Assembly (NCBI GenBank): GCA_025331125.1
Contig: JAOALB010000026.1
Coordinates: forward strand, 124,001-188,000
Source of the DNA: Mycogone perniciosa
Taxonomy: Eukaryota; Ascomycota; Sordariomycetes; Hypocreales; Hypocreaceae
DNA: 64,000 bases
Direction: 5' to 3'
In this document: in pieces, positions 23,319 to 33,882 of the stretch
How the letters are laid out: the number at the start of each line of letters is the position of its first letter
How positions within the stretch are numbered: the first letter of the stretch is position 1
Made by a program: the position numbers and the translations under genes
The notes under the pieces: model-generated
Database searches by the model: none
What the model saw: the letters and a program-made list of their open reading frames with translations, nothing else
What the model was told of the DNA's origin: nothing

Positions 23319-24690
23319 TTATGATGCCTGATAGATATCGAAAGTGCCCACCTCCCAATAAGCATCCTTGAATGCTTGGGGTTGGTTAGCCACAATGTCA
23401 GTGCAGTTACTGGGGCCTAAGAGCACATCATGTCAGCTTCTATTCGAGAGATCAGAACCGATAGTAAGAAATCCACTTACATCCCGACTGGCTCCAAACG
23501 CCATAAACCAAGTCACCACACAGATCAATGTTGAGAATAATCGAGTTATTCCTAAAGTGCGAGCCGATATTGCAATCTGTGCTAGGGAAGTCCGCCGCCG
23601 CAGTGCCCCAAGTGCTCGGATCGGGTTTCCTGTTGGTGATATCTGACGGGATTGTGTTGCGAGCAAACTGCCACATGCGAATACCCGCATCGCGCCACTC
23701 CATAGCCATGATGCCGCCGCCAGCTGCATTGTAAGACGCACCAAAGGTGGTACTCGGGCTCTTTACACCACAGCCGGCATTTTTGTCATCGGCATGGTTG
23801 CAGTCGGTGTTTAGAGCTTGGTCTGTTTGCTTGCGCCTGACGCCCATAGAGCAACCGCTGGTTGTGTGAAGTGTCATCTGATTGCCGTTGGCGGCCTGAT
23901 TAGTCGCTTCCATAACGTCGATCTCGCCATTATCGGGCCAGTGAGATGGGTCCGTCAGCCAGAGCGCTGGCCAGGTGCCGCAACCAAAGGGGGTGTGGTG
24001 GATATCAAAGATGAACAGGCCGCTGTTGTACGTGTGTTTTGACTGGAGGCGGACTGAGAATCGTCCGGTGGAGGCATTGGGATTGTCTTCGGGGCCAACG
24101 GAGGTGTCAACCCTGACAACTGCAGTGCTAGGGGAAGCATACGTCAAGTTCTGGAGACGGATATACAGTGGTTAGTCGAAGCTCAAAGAGGATTTGATAA
24201 GACGGTACTTGCAAGCTGCTTTGCTTGGGCCTCGGGAACGTAATGAACAAAACCTCCAGCTAGAGTCCAAAGGTCAGCTCTTTGCCATTCTCTGCGATTG
24301 GCCACGACTTCCTTACTTGGATCAAATCCTGTAAAGTAGTTGAAGTTGTCAAAGAAGTTTTCTCCCTGGACTTTATTATATCCCGTCAATGTCAGCACTA
24401 TCTGTAGGAGTGATACGTCATCACTTACACGTCTCGGCCAGGTTGTATGTAATCGGAGAGTAATTGGGATACTCGTTCTTCTTAACTTCCGTTACAGTAA
24501 CGGCGATAATGATGATTATTAGAACGACTGCGGCGATTCCCACTCCAATCCAAACCTTCTTGGACCAATATCTCGCGTTCCACCAAGGGATGCTGGACCT
24601 TGCACGATGAACGCCCCTACGGCGAGGAGAGAACACGATCTCTTCGTATCCCGGAGGTATATCGCCTTTCCGTACGCTGTCTTGACGCAT
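23319..24690 (-). CDS. Membrane-anchored GH16 glucanase / wall transglycosylase
   Basis: Five exons (24690-24429, 24370-24317, 24259-24213, 24150-23481, 23416-23319) give 376 residues. A basic cytosolic tail precedes one signal-anchor helix (about 47-68, VWIGVGIAAVVLIIIIIAVTV), so the enzyme is a type II membrane protein facing the wall. The GH16 active site is GEIDVMEATN with the nucleophile at about Glu197 and acid/base at about Glu202. The C-terminus has WEVGTFDIYQ. The family cleaves or remodels beta-1,3(4)-glucan. Intron 3 (24212-24151) starts GCAAGT, a GC-AG intron. The only nearby GT donor (GTACCG) leads to a frame with a stop, while GC gives the family sequence KQL-NLTYASP. The exact substrate is not readable. 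Confidence 0.92.
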
Positions 24691-26422
24691 TTCGAATCAA
24701 CGTTATCTGAATATGTTGATCTTGTGAATATGCTGCAGTCAAATGCCACACAAAAAGATGAATGGTGTCTGTTGTTCCTGCAACAGACTGAGAGGTTGGA
24801 TGACGAATCAACGATTGCTCCTTTGCAGTGAACGAGAGGAAACCACACCCCAAATTTCCGAAACACAAAAAACAACGGTGCTGCTTTTCGTTTCGAAGCG
24901 ACTATTGTTGAATGGGGGGTTTTCTCCACAGATAAGAAGGGGATTGGATAGAGTTAAACAGTAGATAGATCGATTGCTACACCATCGGATGCAGCGGCAT
25001 GGAGAGAGATCAGCCACTGGTGGGTGATTGGCAAAAATAGTGAAAAATCTACGCGTTTCTGGCTCATCAGGATCCAACTCTATACAGAGCGGCTGCATCA
25101 GCTTGGATCAGGATGCAATAGTGACGCGCGTCGTAGGCTCGGTTCGGATACGGAGTAGTATTTTATGCAGGACAAATAGATGATCGGTGGAACATTCGGA
25201 ATCCCCTCAAAAGACAATCAAGAACCCTCCTTGGTTTTAATAGTTTTAAGAACCGTGATTAGTGTCTATGCCCCTGAAGATCTATTGACTTGCGGCCCTG
25301 TGTGTTTCAAGACAGTAATTTGCCCGATCAAAGTGCCTCTGTGCTATCGCTAAAGACAGGGATGGAGGAAGTGCAGGTTGTTCCAATTGTGTCGTGTATA
25401 CGAAGCGTATAAGTGGATTTTGGTGGACTAAATGCATGATGGATGGTTTCCCACGGATCGGTTAGATATTTAGTGATAGGCGTTTGGAGCTAAAGATGCG
25501 ACATAGGACAGCTCAGGCACATGACTGAATGTATTTTAGGGACTCTGTCTATCAATGGAAATCCCTTGATTTGGAAGAATTCCAAAATCAGAGTTGTTCT
25601 TGTTCAAGACATTATCGAATCATTAATTCTATTTATAGATCGGCCACTAAGCCATCAAGCCTCAAAGGCACAGGGCGGAGTACTCCGTACGAAGTATTGA
25701 TTCCCGAATGCCTTGCTGACGTCTTCTGTTATTAGTACTGAATCACCGATGAACAGTTTTCGGGTTTATTTTCAAGTATTGCAATCGGTGTACGTTGTAA
25801 AATTCTGGTTGAGTCGAGGAACGCCTACATATCGTCACATATACATTTCAGCAGCCCAAAACATCATATCGTCAACAATAACGTCACAGCGCCGAGGGGC
25901 GTATCTTTGTGCCATATAACAATACCACGAGTATTCACAACACCACATGCCCAAGCCCCCAAGTCCGCCGTCCTCCTCACCATATTCACCCTCAACCACC
26001 TCCTCAAGGCCGCGGTGCAGTTGAAAAGCTTTTGGAGACGCCTAAAGTCATTGGTGCTGGTAGGTTCGGTTGATTTCACTGATTAGGATGTCCTTCAATG
26101 GTAGGAATCCCGATTGTAAAATGAAAGGTGATTGTGTCACTTTGGTGTTGAAGGAAGTGATCACTATTTGCCGAGAGGCAAATAAGATGGTTGTCGTCCA
26201 GAGTATAGACCGATTGCTACGTCATATACAGCAGCATAGCCCATGACTGGAATGAACAAGAAGCCAGAGTAGTTAAGGAAAACCCACGAGTTCCCGGTCC
26301 ATCACCTTGAATGGAACCTGCCGTAAATTGGAAATACCCGAATACACAATAAAATACATAAAGTCCCTCCTATGGGACTGTTTTCCGTACGCGTCAAAAA
26401 TAAACAACTCCTGCCCCTCAGT
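24691..26422. other. 1.7 kb intergenic stretch
   Basis: Upstream of the GH16 gene and downstream of the Prp45 gene. Exact dispersed-motif copies lie at 25149-25157 and at 25681-25696, where TACTCCGTA and TACGAAGTA are fused through a shared TA. An inverted repeat (AGTCCC..GGGACT, about 26361-26379) lies just past the Prp45 stop. No gene is supported. I looked here for a continuation of Prp45 and found none. Confidence 0.5.
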
Positions 26423-27565
26423 CTATGTCTTCATCCTGTCGTCACTCATTGGTGACCGAGATGGCGATCTTGATGATGATCGAGATCGAGACCGCGACGG
26501 CGACGACCGTTGGCGGCGTGTACGATCCTCCCGTGCCTTCTGAGCCAAAGACCGAAGGGCTTCTTCTTTCTCCGCCTTCTCCTTCTCCGCCAATCTCTGC
26601 CGCATTAAGGTTCTTTGTTGGAGCTCTTCGCGAGCATGTCGTTCTGCCATCTTCACTGCCTCCGCAAATTGAGCATGCTTATCATTAATCGTGACGTCTT
26701 GCAAGCCTCTTCCATCAGCTGCCAATCGCTTGTCCAATGGCACCGTGAAACCTTTAGGGTTTTTCCAATTTGACACTGGCGGCGGAATCCTCCACATTTC
26801 TTGGTCCTCAGCTGTGAGCTTCCGTGGAGGAGAATGCATGACTGGCGGCGGCGGCGACGGTGGGCCGCGTGGGATTTTCTTGTGCTTGAATTTCGGGGGC
26901 TCCATCGGGTCTCGCTGCCGCTCGACAATCTTCATGATGCGGTCCTGCTTCTTCGAGCTCTCCCCCATCTGGTTTGCCGGCGTATACCGAACGAATGTCG
27001 GGTCCTTCCGTGGACCTACACCGAGCTTCTTTGGTTTCTGTGCTGAGACAGCTCCGCTGATGAGTGCTGCCAACGCCATCTTCGTCTTTTCTGTCGTGGC
27101 CTCGACGGTAGCCTTATCGGGACGTGACAAGTCGATTTCTCCAGCATCAGCGCGTTGCCTTAAAGGAATGAGGTCCTTGAATGATGTGTGTATTATTCGG
27201 CCCTCGCCATGCCCTTGCCGTGCGATCGCGTCGTACTTGACTTTGCCTTCACCGTCGACCTGCAGCGCCAAGGCATTATTCGTTGTCGCGCCCTTCTTGC
27301 CCATATCGAGAGGGTACTGGGCAATGGGGATCTCTGGAAACGCGCCGCCATCGCCAAAATCCTCTTGCGAACGCGGTCGCCATCCTGATCGTTGACCGTA
27401 TGGTGGAGGTCCACTGCGCTTCAGCACGATTTGCGTCTCGTCCAACTGACCAGGACCGACGATTCGGGGGCCGCGCTGCTGTGCCAAATACGGGGCCTCT
27501 TCATCCTCGCCTGTGTATTTGGGCTTCGGGAGAGATGCCTGCAGGGATGCGGCAATCGACGTCAT
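26423..27565 (-). CDS. prp45: Pre-mRNA-processing protein 45 (SNW/SKIP), short form
   Basis: A spliceosome component (NTC-related, Bact and C complexes) of the SNW family. One exon, 380 residues. The order of conserved blocks is right: PKYTGEDEE, RGPRIVGPGQLDETQIVL, GDGGAFPEIPIAQYPLDMG, FVRYTPANQMG, then the SNW core KIPRGPPSPPPPVMHSPPRKLT and PPPVSNWKNPKGFTVPLDKRLAADGRG. After a charged helix it ends in about 25 residues of SR/SP repeats and a stop. Most filamentous-fungal members continue for about 200 more charged residues; that tail is missing, although budding yeast Prp45 is also about 379 residues. No splice signal or tail-like sequence is evident downstream. Confidence 0.93.
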   Translation of the reverse strand: MTSIAASLQASLPKPKYTGEDEEAPYLAQQRGPRIVGPGQLDETQIVLKRSGPPPYGQRSGWRPRSQEDFGDGGAFPEIPIAQYPLDMGKKGATTNNALALQVDGEGKVKYDAIARQGHGEGRIIHTSFKDLIPLRQRADAGEIDLSRPDKATVEATTEKTKMALAALISGAVSAQKPKKLGVGPRKDPTFVRYTPANQMGESSKKQDRIMKIVERQRDPMEPPKFKHKKIPRGPPSPPPPVMHSPPRKLTAEDQEMWRIPPPVSNWKNPKGFTVPLDKRLAADGRGLQDVTINDKHAQFAEAVKMAERHAREELQQRTLMRQRLAEKEKAEKEEALRSLAQKAREDRTRRQRSSPSRSRSRSSSRSPSRSPMSDDRMKT

Positions 27566-28273
27566 GTTGTTGTTTTGGTGTCCACGATGGTATTAAGTTA
27601 TGTTGAATCTGAGAAGTTGAAGCGGCTGCCTGCTCAAGAAATTCCAGGCAAGATGGCGGAAGTACTTTGGTACATGCTCTATGTATGGTCTGTGCACTCC
27701 CCAGACAGCACCATAGAAATATTTACAGGGTTAGGGTTATGCTAAGAGCTGCCATGGACTCGAAGACGTCGCCATCGCGTAACTCAATTCGGCCAAGATA
27801 TAATATATACGAAGTATTACTCGTAGACGGAATGAGGTTGAAAAAAAAGTATAAAGTATCTAGGTGAATACATCATGAATCTGAAAGTGGAAATATCCTC
27901 CATATGGAGTGCCAAGAATGCTTCTCAATCTACGGAGTACTCCTGAAAGCTTGCCCACGACTTGCGATTCAGACGCGATTCAGACAACATCCATCAGCGG
28001 TGCTGCGGTATCTTTGTGAATATAATGCGCACAATAATTATCTCTATTTTTGACAGCCATCTCTCCTCCTTTTCATCAAGGTAGTCGTGAACATCCAAAT
28101 TTGTTCTCCATCTGTCATTCTCAGGCTCCAAGACACCAGCACAATTTGCGGCCACGCCGGGCGGTCGACATCACTATGCTCCAGGTATCATACATACATA
28201 TCTTTTTCAATGCCAGCCTCCCCTTACAACATGCGCCATCATGAAATTCAGACCCAGTTCCCGATGCACCTGT
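27566..28273. other. Intergenic, upstream of prp45
   Basis: 708 bp. It holds GGGTTAGGGTTA (27728-27739), two telomere-type units about 165 bp upstream of the prp45 start, and dispersed-motif copies at 27808-27816 (TACGAAGTA) and 27931-27939 (TACGGAGTA). No gene is seen. Confidence 0.5.
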
Positions 28274-29089
28274 TCAGACGTAGCCCTTGCGTGCGCCCTG
28301 ATACCACTCATTAGTACATATGTTGTCCCACACGGAGACAAGATTCTGTGGCGTACCTGGAAGAAGAACCTAACAACGAATACCTGCAATGCACCCATGC
28401 AGACGATCAACGCAATTTGAATCATGCTAAAGTTCACAATGCGCTTCTCCGTGCTCTGGACAGTGCTGAAGTTTCGGTTCTCACGCGTTCGGAAATACTT
28501 TTGGTTTCGGGAAATGGTGGACAGCTGGCCTGAAATCTTGTAGAGGGACTCTTCGAGCACGGAAGTCTGCTCTGGTGATGAGCCTTGCTTTGATGGGAGC
28601 TGAGCAGCCCGGGACTCGTTCTCGACCTAAATGTATAATTAGCCAGAAGTTCATCGACTTTTGGCTGTCGCAATTGATCCACTCACAGCAATCTCGAAGT
28701 CGACGAATTTCTCGGTGAATGTGCTCATATCATTGTCGAAGCAGAACTTGTAGTCTCCAATCTGTTGCGCAGTGAAGACAAAGTCGCCTTGCCGCTCCTT
28801 CACGCCCTCCAGGATAACCTTATGAGTAGGGCCCTCGACGGTGTAGTCAACGTCGAACGAACCACCCGATTGGACCTATTGCGCCAAAAGTTAGCCCCAT
28901 GAAGCCGTGTGCAGTATCCATCTCGGCGAAACTAACAGCGAAGTAAAAGGCGACCTTCTCGTTCTCGTTCTTTGTCGTGGCGAAGAAGCAGGCCCGCTCG
29001 TTTGCAACTAGCTTGTACGTCAATGCTGTAGCCGCAACATTGGTGGCCATCAAGGCCATCAGGCCAGCTACTAGCGCTGGGAATCTCAT
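28274..29089 (-). CDS. p24 family cargo receptor, Erp3-like
   Basis: Recruits secretory cargo, including GPI proteins, in COPI/COPII vesicles between ER and Golgi. Four exons (29089-28937, 28875-28687, 28626-28357, 28297-28274; all phase 0) give 211 residues, the family length. It has a signal peptide to about residue 20, then a GOLD domain (ALTYKLVANERACFF, GDFVFTAQQIGDYKFCFDN with the paired cysteines). The coiled coil carries YFRTRENRNFSTVQSTEKR, the p24 signature, before the single C-terminal TM helix and a cytosolic FFFQGARKGYV tail with the FF export signal. The last exon codes for only 7 residues. It is divergent from the PhoD-like gene. Confidence 0.93.
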
Positions 29090-29625
29090 GATGTCGTCGT
29101 GGAGTTCGACGCTACCGCGTGCTGGATCAGGAGGTTCGTATGGGACAGGTTGGCGCAAGTACACACATGCATATCGTAGCTGTGTCCATATCGGTTTGGG
29201 CCACGATGAGCTTCGGAACGGAATTTCACAGCGCCGGCCCCTGACTTCGATTCCGGCTCTGTGGGTCGGTACGTACCCACCCACTAAGCCGCAGTTGTGA
29301 TTGGACTTCATTTCAAGTCATCTCATTGGCGCGCAACGCGTCGCATTTGTCCCTCCAAAATCAATGGTGACGTCGATTCCCTTTGTTGTCTGACCAGCTC
29401 AAACTTCTTCCACTTTGCACCGTCAATCTCCCTATTTCCATCTCCTCAATGGCGTAATGAGGTGACGTTTTTTTCCTACCTCATCATTCGCTTCACGACT
29501 CTCCTTTGGCTCATTTTTCGTTATCTTCTCTTCTGAGGCTGATGCCTCCCCGCAGCATCTTAATTGCACCCCTTTCTGCAATTCATCTCATTTGACCCCC
29601 CCTCGTGGGCACCTTCAATACGAGT
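29090..29625. promoter_or_regulatory. Divergent promoter, p24 receptor / PhoD-like gene
   Basis: 536 bp between divergent ATGs, pyrimidine-rich near 29380-29540. No exact dispersed-motif copy and no gene. Confidence 0.5.
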
Positions 29626-31662
29626 ATGGCGATTCAAAGGACCGCCGCAGCGGCATCTTCAGTTGCCCTACGGTTAATATCGTTTGTCTTTTTCAGATAT
29701 GTGTGTAGCTTCAACTTCCTGTTCTCTGTAAAGGGATTCCTTGACTGACTTACACATCTCTAGTTCCCTGTAAGCCCTCAAGTCGCTCAGGCGAAAGGAG
29801 CGTTAAAATTTCCCCCAATGACTTTCCTAACCGATTCCAGGGTCGTTTGCCAGGCGCTATTTTTACTCTCTTCGCTATTTACGTCCCGGCATTCCTGGCA
29901 AGCTACTTCACCTCCCCCGAGGTCGAAGTTGTGGATGGTGAAACCGACGTTGCGATCAAGGAAACGGTAATCAAGTCTAACAACGGCACATCCCAGGGGA
30001 AAATTGTTGCTGAAGAGCTTGGCGTTCAACAAAAAGTCACGTTTGCTGAAAAAAGAGTTCCATTATGGAAAATACTCTTGTACGGTGCACCCAACGCGAG
30101 ACGACCTTTGGCTTCTATCTTGACTTTTTTGACCAATCTTATTCTCGTTGGATTGACCGCCGACGCCTTATTTCGTGCAAGGTGGTATTATCCGGCTGAT
30201 GATTTATCGTTTGTGCGGCTTGGATACGTCTCCCACAACGAGGCCAGGTTTCTCATCCGAGAACCGGACCAGGCCAAGATGCCGGTGACACTCGAAATCC
30301 GTCTGAAAGATGACCCCTCATCTGAGGTTATTGCCTGGGAGACCGCTGGAAGCGTCCAATTGACTACCAACAACACGGACTTCACCAGCATTGCCACAGT
30401 TCCGCTCAAGTATGCAGAGCAACGGATGTATGAATGGAGGACGTCAAACAGCCATGGCGGTGAATTCTTGTCTCCACCGCAACCCGGGAAGTTGCCTGAC
30501 TATAATGACGGAAAATTCACTTTTCTTTCAACTTCATGCATTTTACCTCGGTTCCCCTATAACCCCTTGGACCATCCACTGGCAATCCCAGGTCTCCGAC
30601 ACCTCGCGAACAAGCTTCCGGAATTGGGCGCTCAGTTCATGTTGTTCTTGGGTGATTTCATTTACGTCGACGTGCCCCACCGCCTTGGCACTTCAGTCGC
30701 GGAATATCGCATGCAGTACCGCCAGGTCTACGCCTCTCCTGACTGGGCTTCTGTGGGTCAAAATTTGAGCTGGATTCATGTAGCGGACGACCATGAGCTA
30801 TCAAACGATTGGGATTCCAACACGACTGGGGTGTACAAGGATGCTATGGAGCCGTGGCATATCTATCAGGCTGGTACTAACCCGCCACAGGCATTGGCTG
30901 CGGGCACAGCAAACCAGCGTCGCCAAGATGCGACCTGGTACGAATTTGTACAGGGACCTGCTAGTTTCTTCATGCTTGACACCCGCAGCCACCGCTCCAA
31001 CAATTACTTGCCGTTTGAGGAGCCGGAGAAGACAATGCTGGGACTTGAACAACTTGCCGACTTCTTGGCTTGGCTTAGCCGTCCTGAACCCAAGGGAGTA
31101 CGATGGAAAGTTATCGCTTCCTCTGTACCCTTCACCAAAAATTGGCCTGTCAATGTTCAGGACACATGGGGTGGGTTCCTGGCTGAGAGGAGGAAGATCC
31201 TCGAAACAATGTGGGATGTTGAGGCTCGCGGTATGGGTGTCATTGTCCTATCTGGTGATAGACATGAATTTGCTGCTACCAAATTCCCACCACCTCCAGA
31301 ATCTCAATGGTCAGAGGCGGCTGCTGTCTATGAGTTCTCCACAAGCCCTCTCAGCCAATTCGCGTCCCCATTGCCTTCGTACAAGCAAGTTGATGATGAG
31401 GACGTTATGCTCAAGTAAGCAGGCTTCCTAGTCCGTACCAAATCAACCTGTTACTGACAGATTCTCTAGGTATCACCATTCTGGCACATCGAAGTTCGGG
31501 TCGTTCACAATTGAGGACGTGGACGGAGAGAGCACACTTCAGTACCGCCTCTTCATCGATGGTGAAGAGACCTGGAATATTACCATCACAGCGCCTCCGG
31601 TACCTGCGGAAGAGGAAAAGAAGACCACGGGGTCATTCTGGGACAGAATCAAGTTCTTTTAG
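29626..31662 (+). CDS. PhoD-like metallophosphatase, membrane-bound
   Basis: Four exons, 29626-29700, 29764-29769 (6 nt), 29841-31414 and 31470-31662, give 615 residues. The N-terminal third has several hydrophobic segments (LRLISFVFFRY, GAIFTLFAIYVPAFLASYF, ILTFLTNLILVGLTADALF). The catalytic domain carries the PhoD metal-binding blocks FLGDFIYVD, WIHVADDHELSNDW, FFMLDTRSHR and VLSGDRHEF. Family members hydrolyse phosphate mono- or diesters with Fe/Ca centres; in fungi these proteins sit in internal membranes and are poorly characterised. The microexon TTCCCT codes for Phe-Pro. Without it the protein still reads, as RY-GRLPG instead of RYFPGRLPG. Confidence 0.9.
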
Positions 31663-32047
31663 AAAATACTGGTGTTTTGTCTCGGCAAGGGAGATGTCAC
31701 GGAGTTGAAGGCGTAATAATCGTTGGTTTAGAGTAGGACCTTTGTTTACAGGTATCGCTTCGATTATATTTCTACCTTACTATTTCATTATGTACTGAAG
31801 TGAAGGTGATGGTGATGAAGGAGGGAAAAGACGATCGAACGCGCTGCCCGACCAGCTCTCTTTTTATCTTTAGTTTTTATGCTTAGGTACTTCGTAGGTA
31901 GGCATTGATATGCGCAGCATCCCCAACAGTCAATCATCTGTCTGATCGTAAACCACGCAAAGGCTTATGCCACAACCCGGGCGGAGCAAGCTGGTGATGT
32001 TCATCTCCCTTTTATATAAGTCTAGTACAAAACTACCTGTTCTCTTA
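31663..32047. other. Intergenic, phosphatase to GAR transformylase remnant
   Basis: 385 bp with a dispersed-motif copy at 31888-31896 (TACTTCGTA). No gene is seen; the missing N-terminal half of the following pseudogene is not detectable here. Confidence 0.5.
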
Positions 32048-32607
32048 GGTATTCCTTGAGAGTATTTCAACTTAATTAGTGGAGGATTTTTACTCAAAGG
32101 GAAGAAGGACGAGAAGAAGGTGGCTGCAGCGCGTGAAGCGTATGACGCTGCACTAGCAAAGAAGGTATTAACTGAGAGTGAGAGGCCAGACTTAATTATC
32201 CTGGCCGGATGGATGCATGTCTTCTCAGGGGCGTTCTTAGCTCCGCTGGAAGCAGCAGGGGTCAAGATTATCAATCTCCATCGCCTTGCCAGGTAGGTCC
32301 CTTTCTTTTGTCAAGGCGGATTGCCTACTTACAGCTTTGACAGGTGCTTTTGATGGAGCTGGTGCGATAGAACGTGCGTTCAATGCCTTCAAAGCCGAAA
32401 CGCTAACACATACTAGCATCATGGTTCACTACGTTACGGAGTACTGTAGAGGTGGATCAGGGTGCTCCTATTATGGTACAAGAGATTGAGTGGCAAGGAG
32501 AGGAGTTGGCCGAGTTAGAAGAGAGGATACATTCCCACGAGCACGAACTGATTTTCAAGGCTGCGGCGAAGGTGGTCGGGGAAATATTAGAGGAGAGAGC
32601 AAAATAA
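32048..32607 (+). pseudogene. Decayed glycinamide ribonucleotide transformylase (PurN/Ade8 type), C-terminal part
   Basis: A remnant of the purine-synthesis enzyme that formylates GAR. Recognisable blocks are AAREAYDAALAKKVL, RPDLIILAGWMHVFS and INLH, then after an intron (32293-32343) FDGAGAIERAF and TLTHTSIMVHYV, and later EVDQGAPIMVQEIEW ending at TAA 32605-32607. The N-terminal half with the substrate loop is missing. Lesions: an in-frame TGA at 32057-32059 (CGA to TGA would explain it), loss of 2 nt in the INLHPALPG codons next to the intron (about 32281), and a 7-nt insertion near 32435-32443 that coincides with TACGGAGTA. A working copy must lie elsewhere if this species makes purines. 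Confidence 0.85.
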
Positions 32608-33652
32608 AGATTCATGCTGACTCTAATACAACTGCGCCGATGTCTCGTGACTCTCGTCATCTACTCTCGACAAATGACAACAGCTTTTGATCAAGTCCTA
32701 GGCTTTCATGAATCATCAATCACGAGGTGTTTTTTGATTTTATACAGACAACCAGGGGACAGAAACAGAGGGACTGTACTCCGTAGTGCATATCCATAGG
32801 AACAACGCCTTGAACAATACGGCATAGCAAATAATATATATAAAAATAAAAGATGAACCCGCGCTAAAACTTACCCCAATGCTGGTATTTTCCGAGTTCT
32901 TTTTCAAGTCCAAAATCTATGTATGAGTGTATGGTAATTCTACGTGCAGTTCCACCTTCACCGCCTTCATTATCTTATCAATTCTGCTATCGCCTGCTCC
33001 ACCTTACTTACCATTTACAATGTGACGTAATAATCTTCTTCCTCTTCTTTGTAGCTTTGAGATTTCACAAATAGCACTGCCAAATTATTGAAGCTTTGTC
33101 TTTGATTCTGACTACTGAGGTTCTGATATCTAGTCTGGAAGTGCAAATTTCCCCGACGGTGAAAGACTAAAGACTTTTCATCTACCCGTGACTTCTTTTG
33201 TCACTTTTTTCAGCCTATCCCGGGTCCTCTTGGACGAAATACAACTGTCCGTAACTTCCCCCAAGATGTACATTGTTTCAAGTTCATTTCCATATGCTAC
33301 GGTACAATGTGGCCGAAGATATCATTTCAGAGGCCGTTGACCAACTGAGTTGACTTTGAACAAAAGTCATGCACTCTTAGCAGGAGAATGGAGGTCAGCC
33401 AGAGACACCTTCAAGCCCCTGAAGTTGAAAGGTAACGCTGGTAGTACTACTTGTATCCTCACTATTAATAAAAGTATGCAAGGTATTTTTTATTACGGAG
33501 TATATAAAGGAAAATAACTACTCCGTAGGTCATTAAGACATAAAGCAGAAAATATAGCTAAATATAGTTTCATTATCCGCGTGCGGCTGGAAACTTACAT
33601 GTGGATTCGGGTGTTCCAACCAGCGATTTCATGTCCTGACAGTTACACTAGG

Positions 33653-33680
33653 ACTCCGTCCTCCGTACGGAGGACGGAGT
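33653..33680. repeat. Perfect 28-bp palindrome built from the CTCCG/CGGAG core
   Basis: ACTCCGTCCTCCGT followed directly by its reverse complement, with no spacer. Each arm contains CTCCG twice. It is followed by AA, so the outer edge reads CGGAGTAA like many copies of the dispersed motif. Confidence 0.9.
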
Positions 33681-33857
33681 AATCTGTTAAGTCATTGCCT
33701 CGCGAAATTGAGCAGAGTTAGGAAACCACCACATTCCACAATGTTAGCTCCTTACCAACACGACGAAAAACATAGTGAGTGTCCACTCCATAACTCCGAA
33801 GCGACTCGTGCGGCTGATAGTCCTCCCGTACTAGTGCTACGATAGAACCTTTGGAGT

Positions 33858-33882
33858 ACCTAAGTTTAACATCAACTTAGGT
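33858..33882. repeat. Inverted repeat ACCTAAGTT..AACTTAGGT
   Basis: Perfect 9-bp arms with a 7-nt loop; could fold as a hairpin. Function unknown. Confidence 0.6.

Noticed and set aside
33780..33850. Minus-strand TAGTACGGGAGGAC, resembling the sarcin-ricin loop of large-subunit rRNA
   Set aside because: The similarity is limited to about 14 bases; the flanks do not match rRNA.
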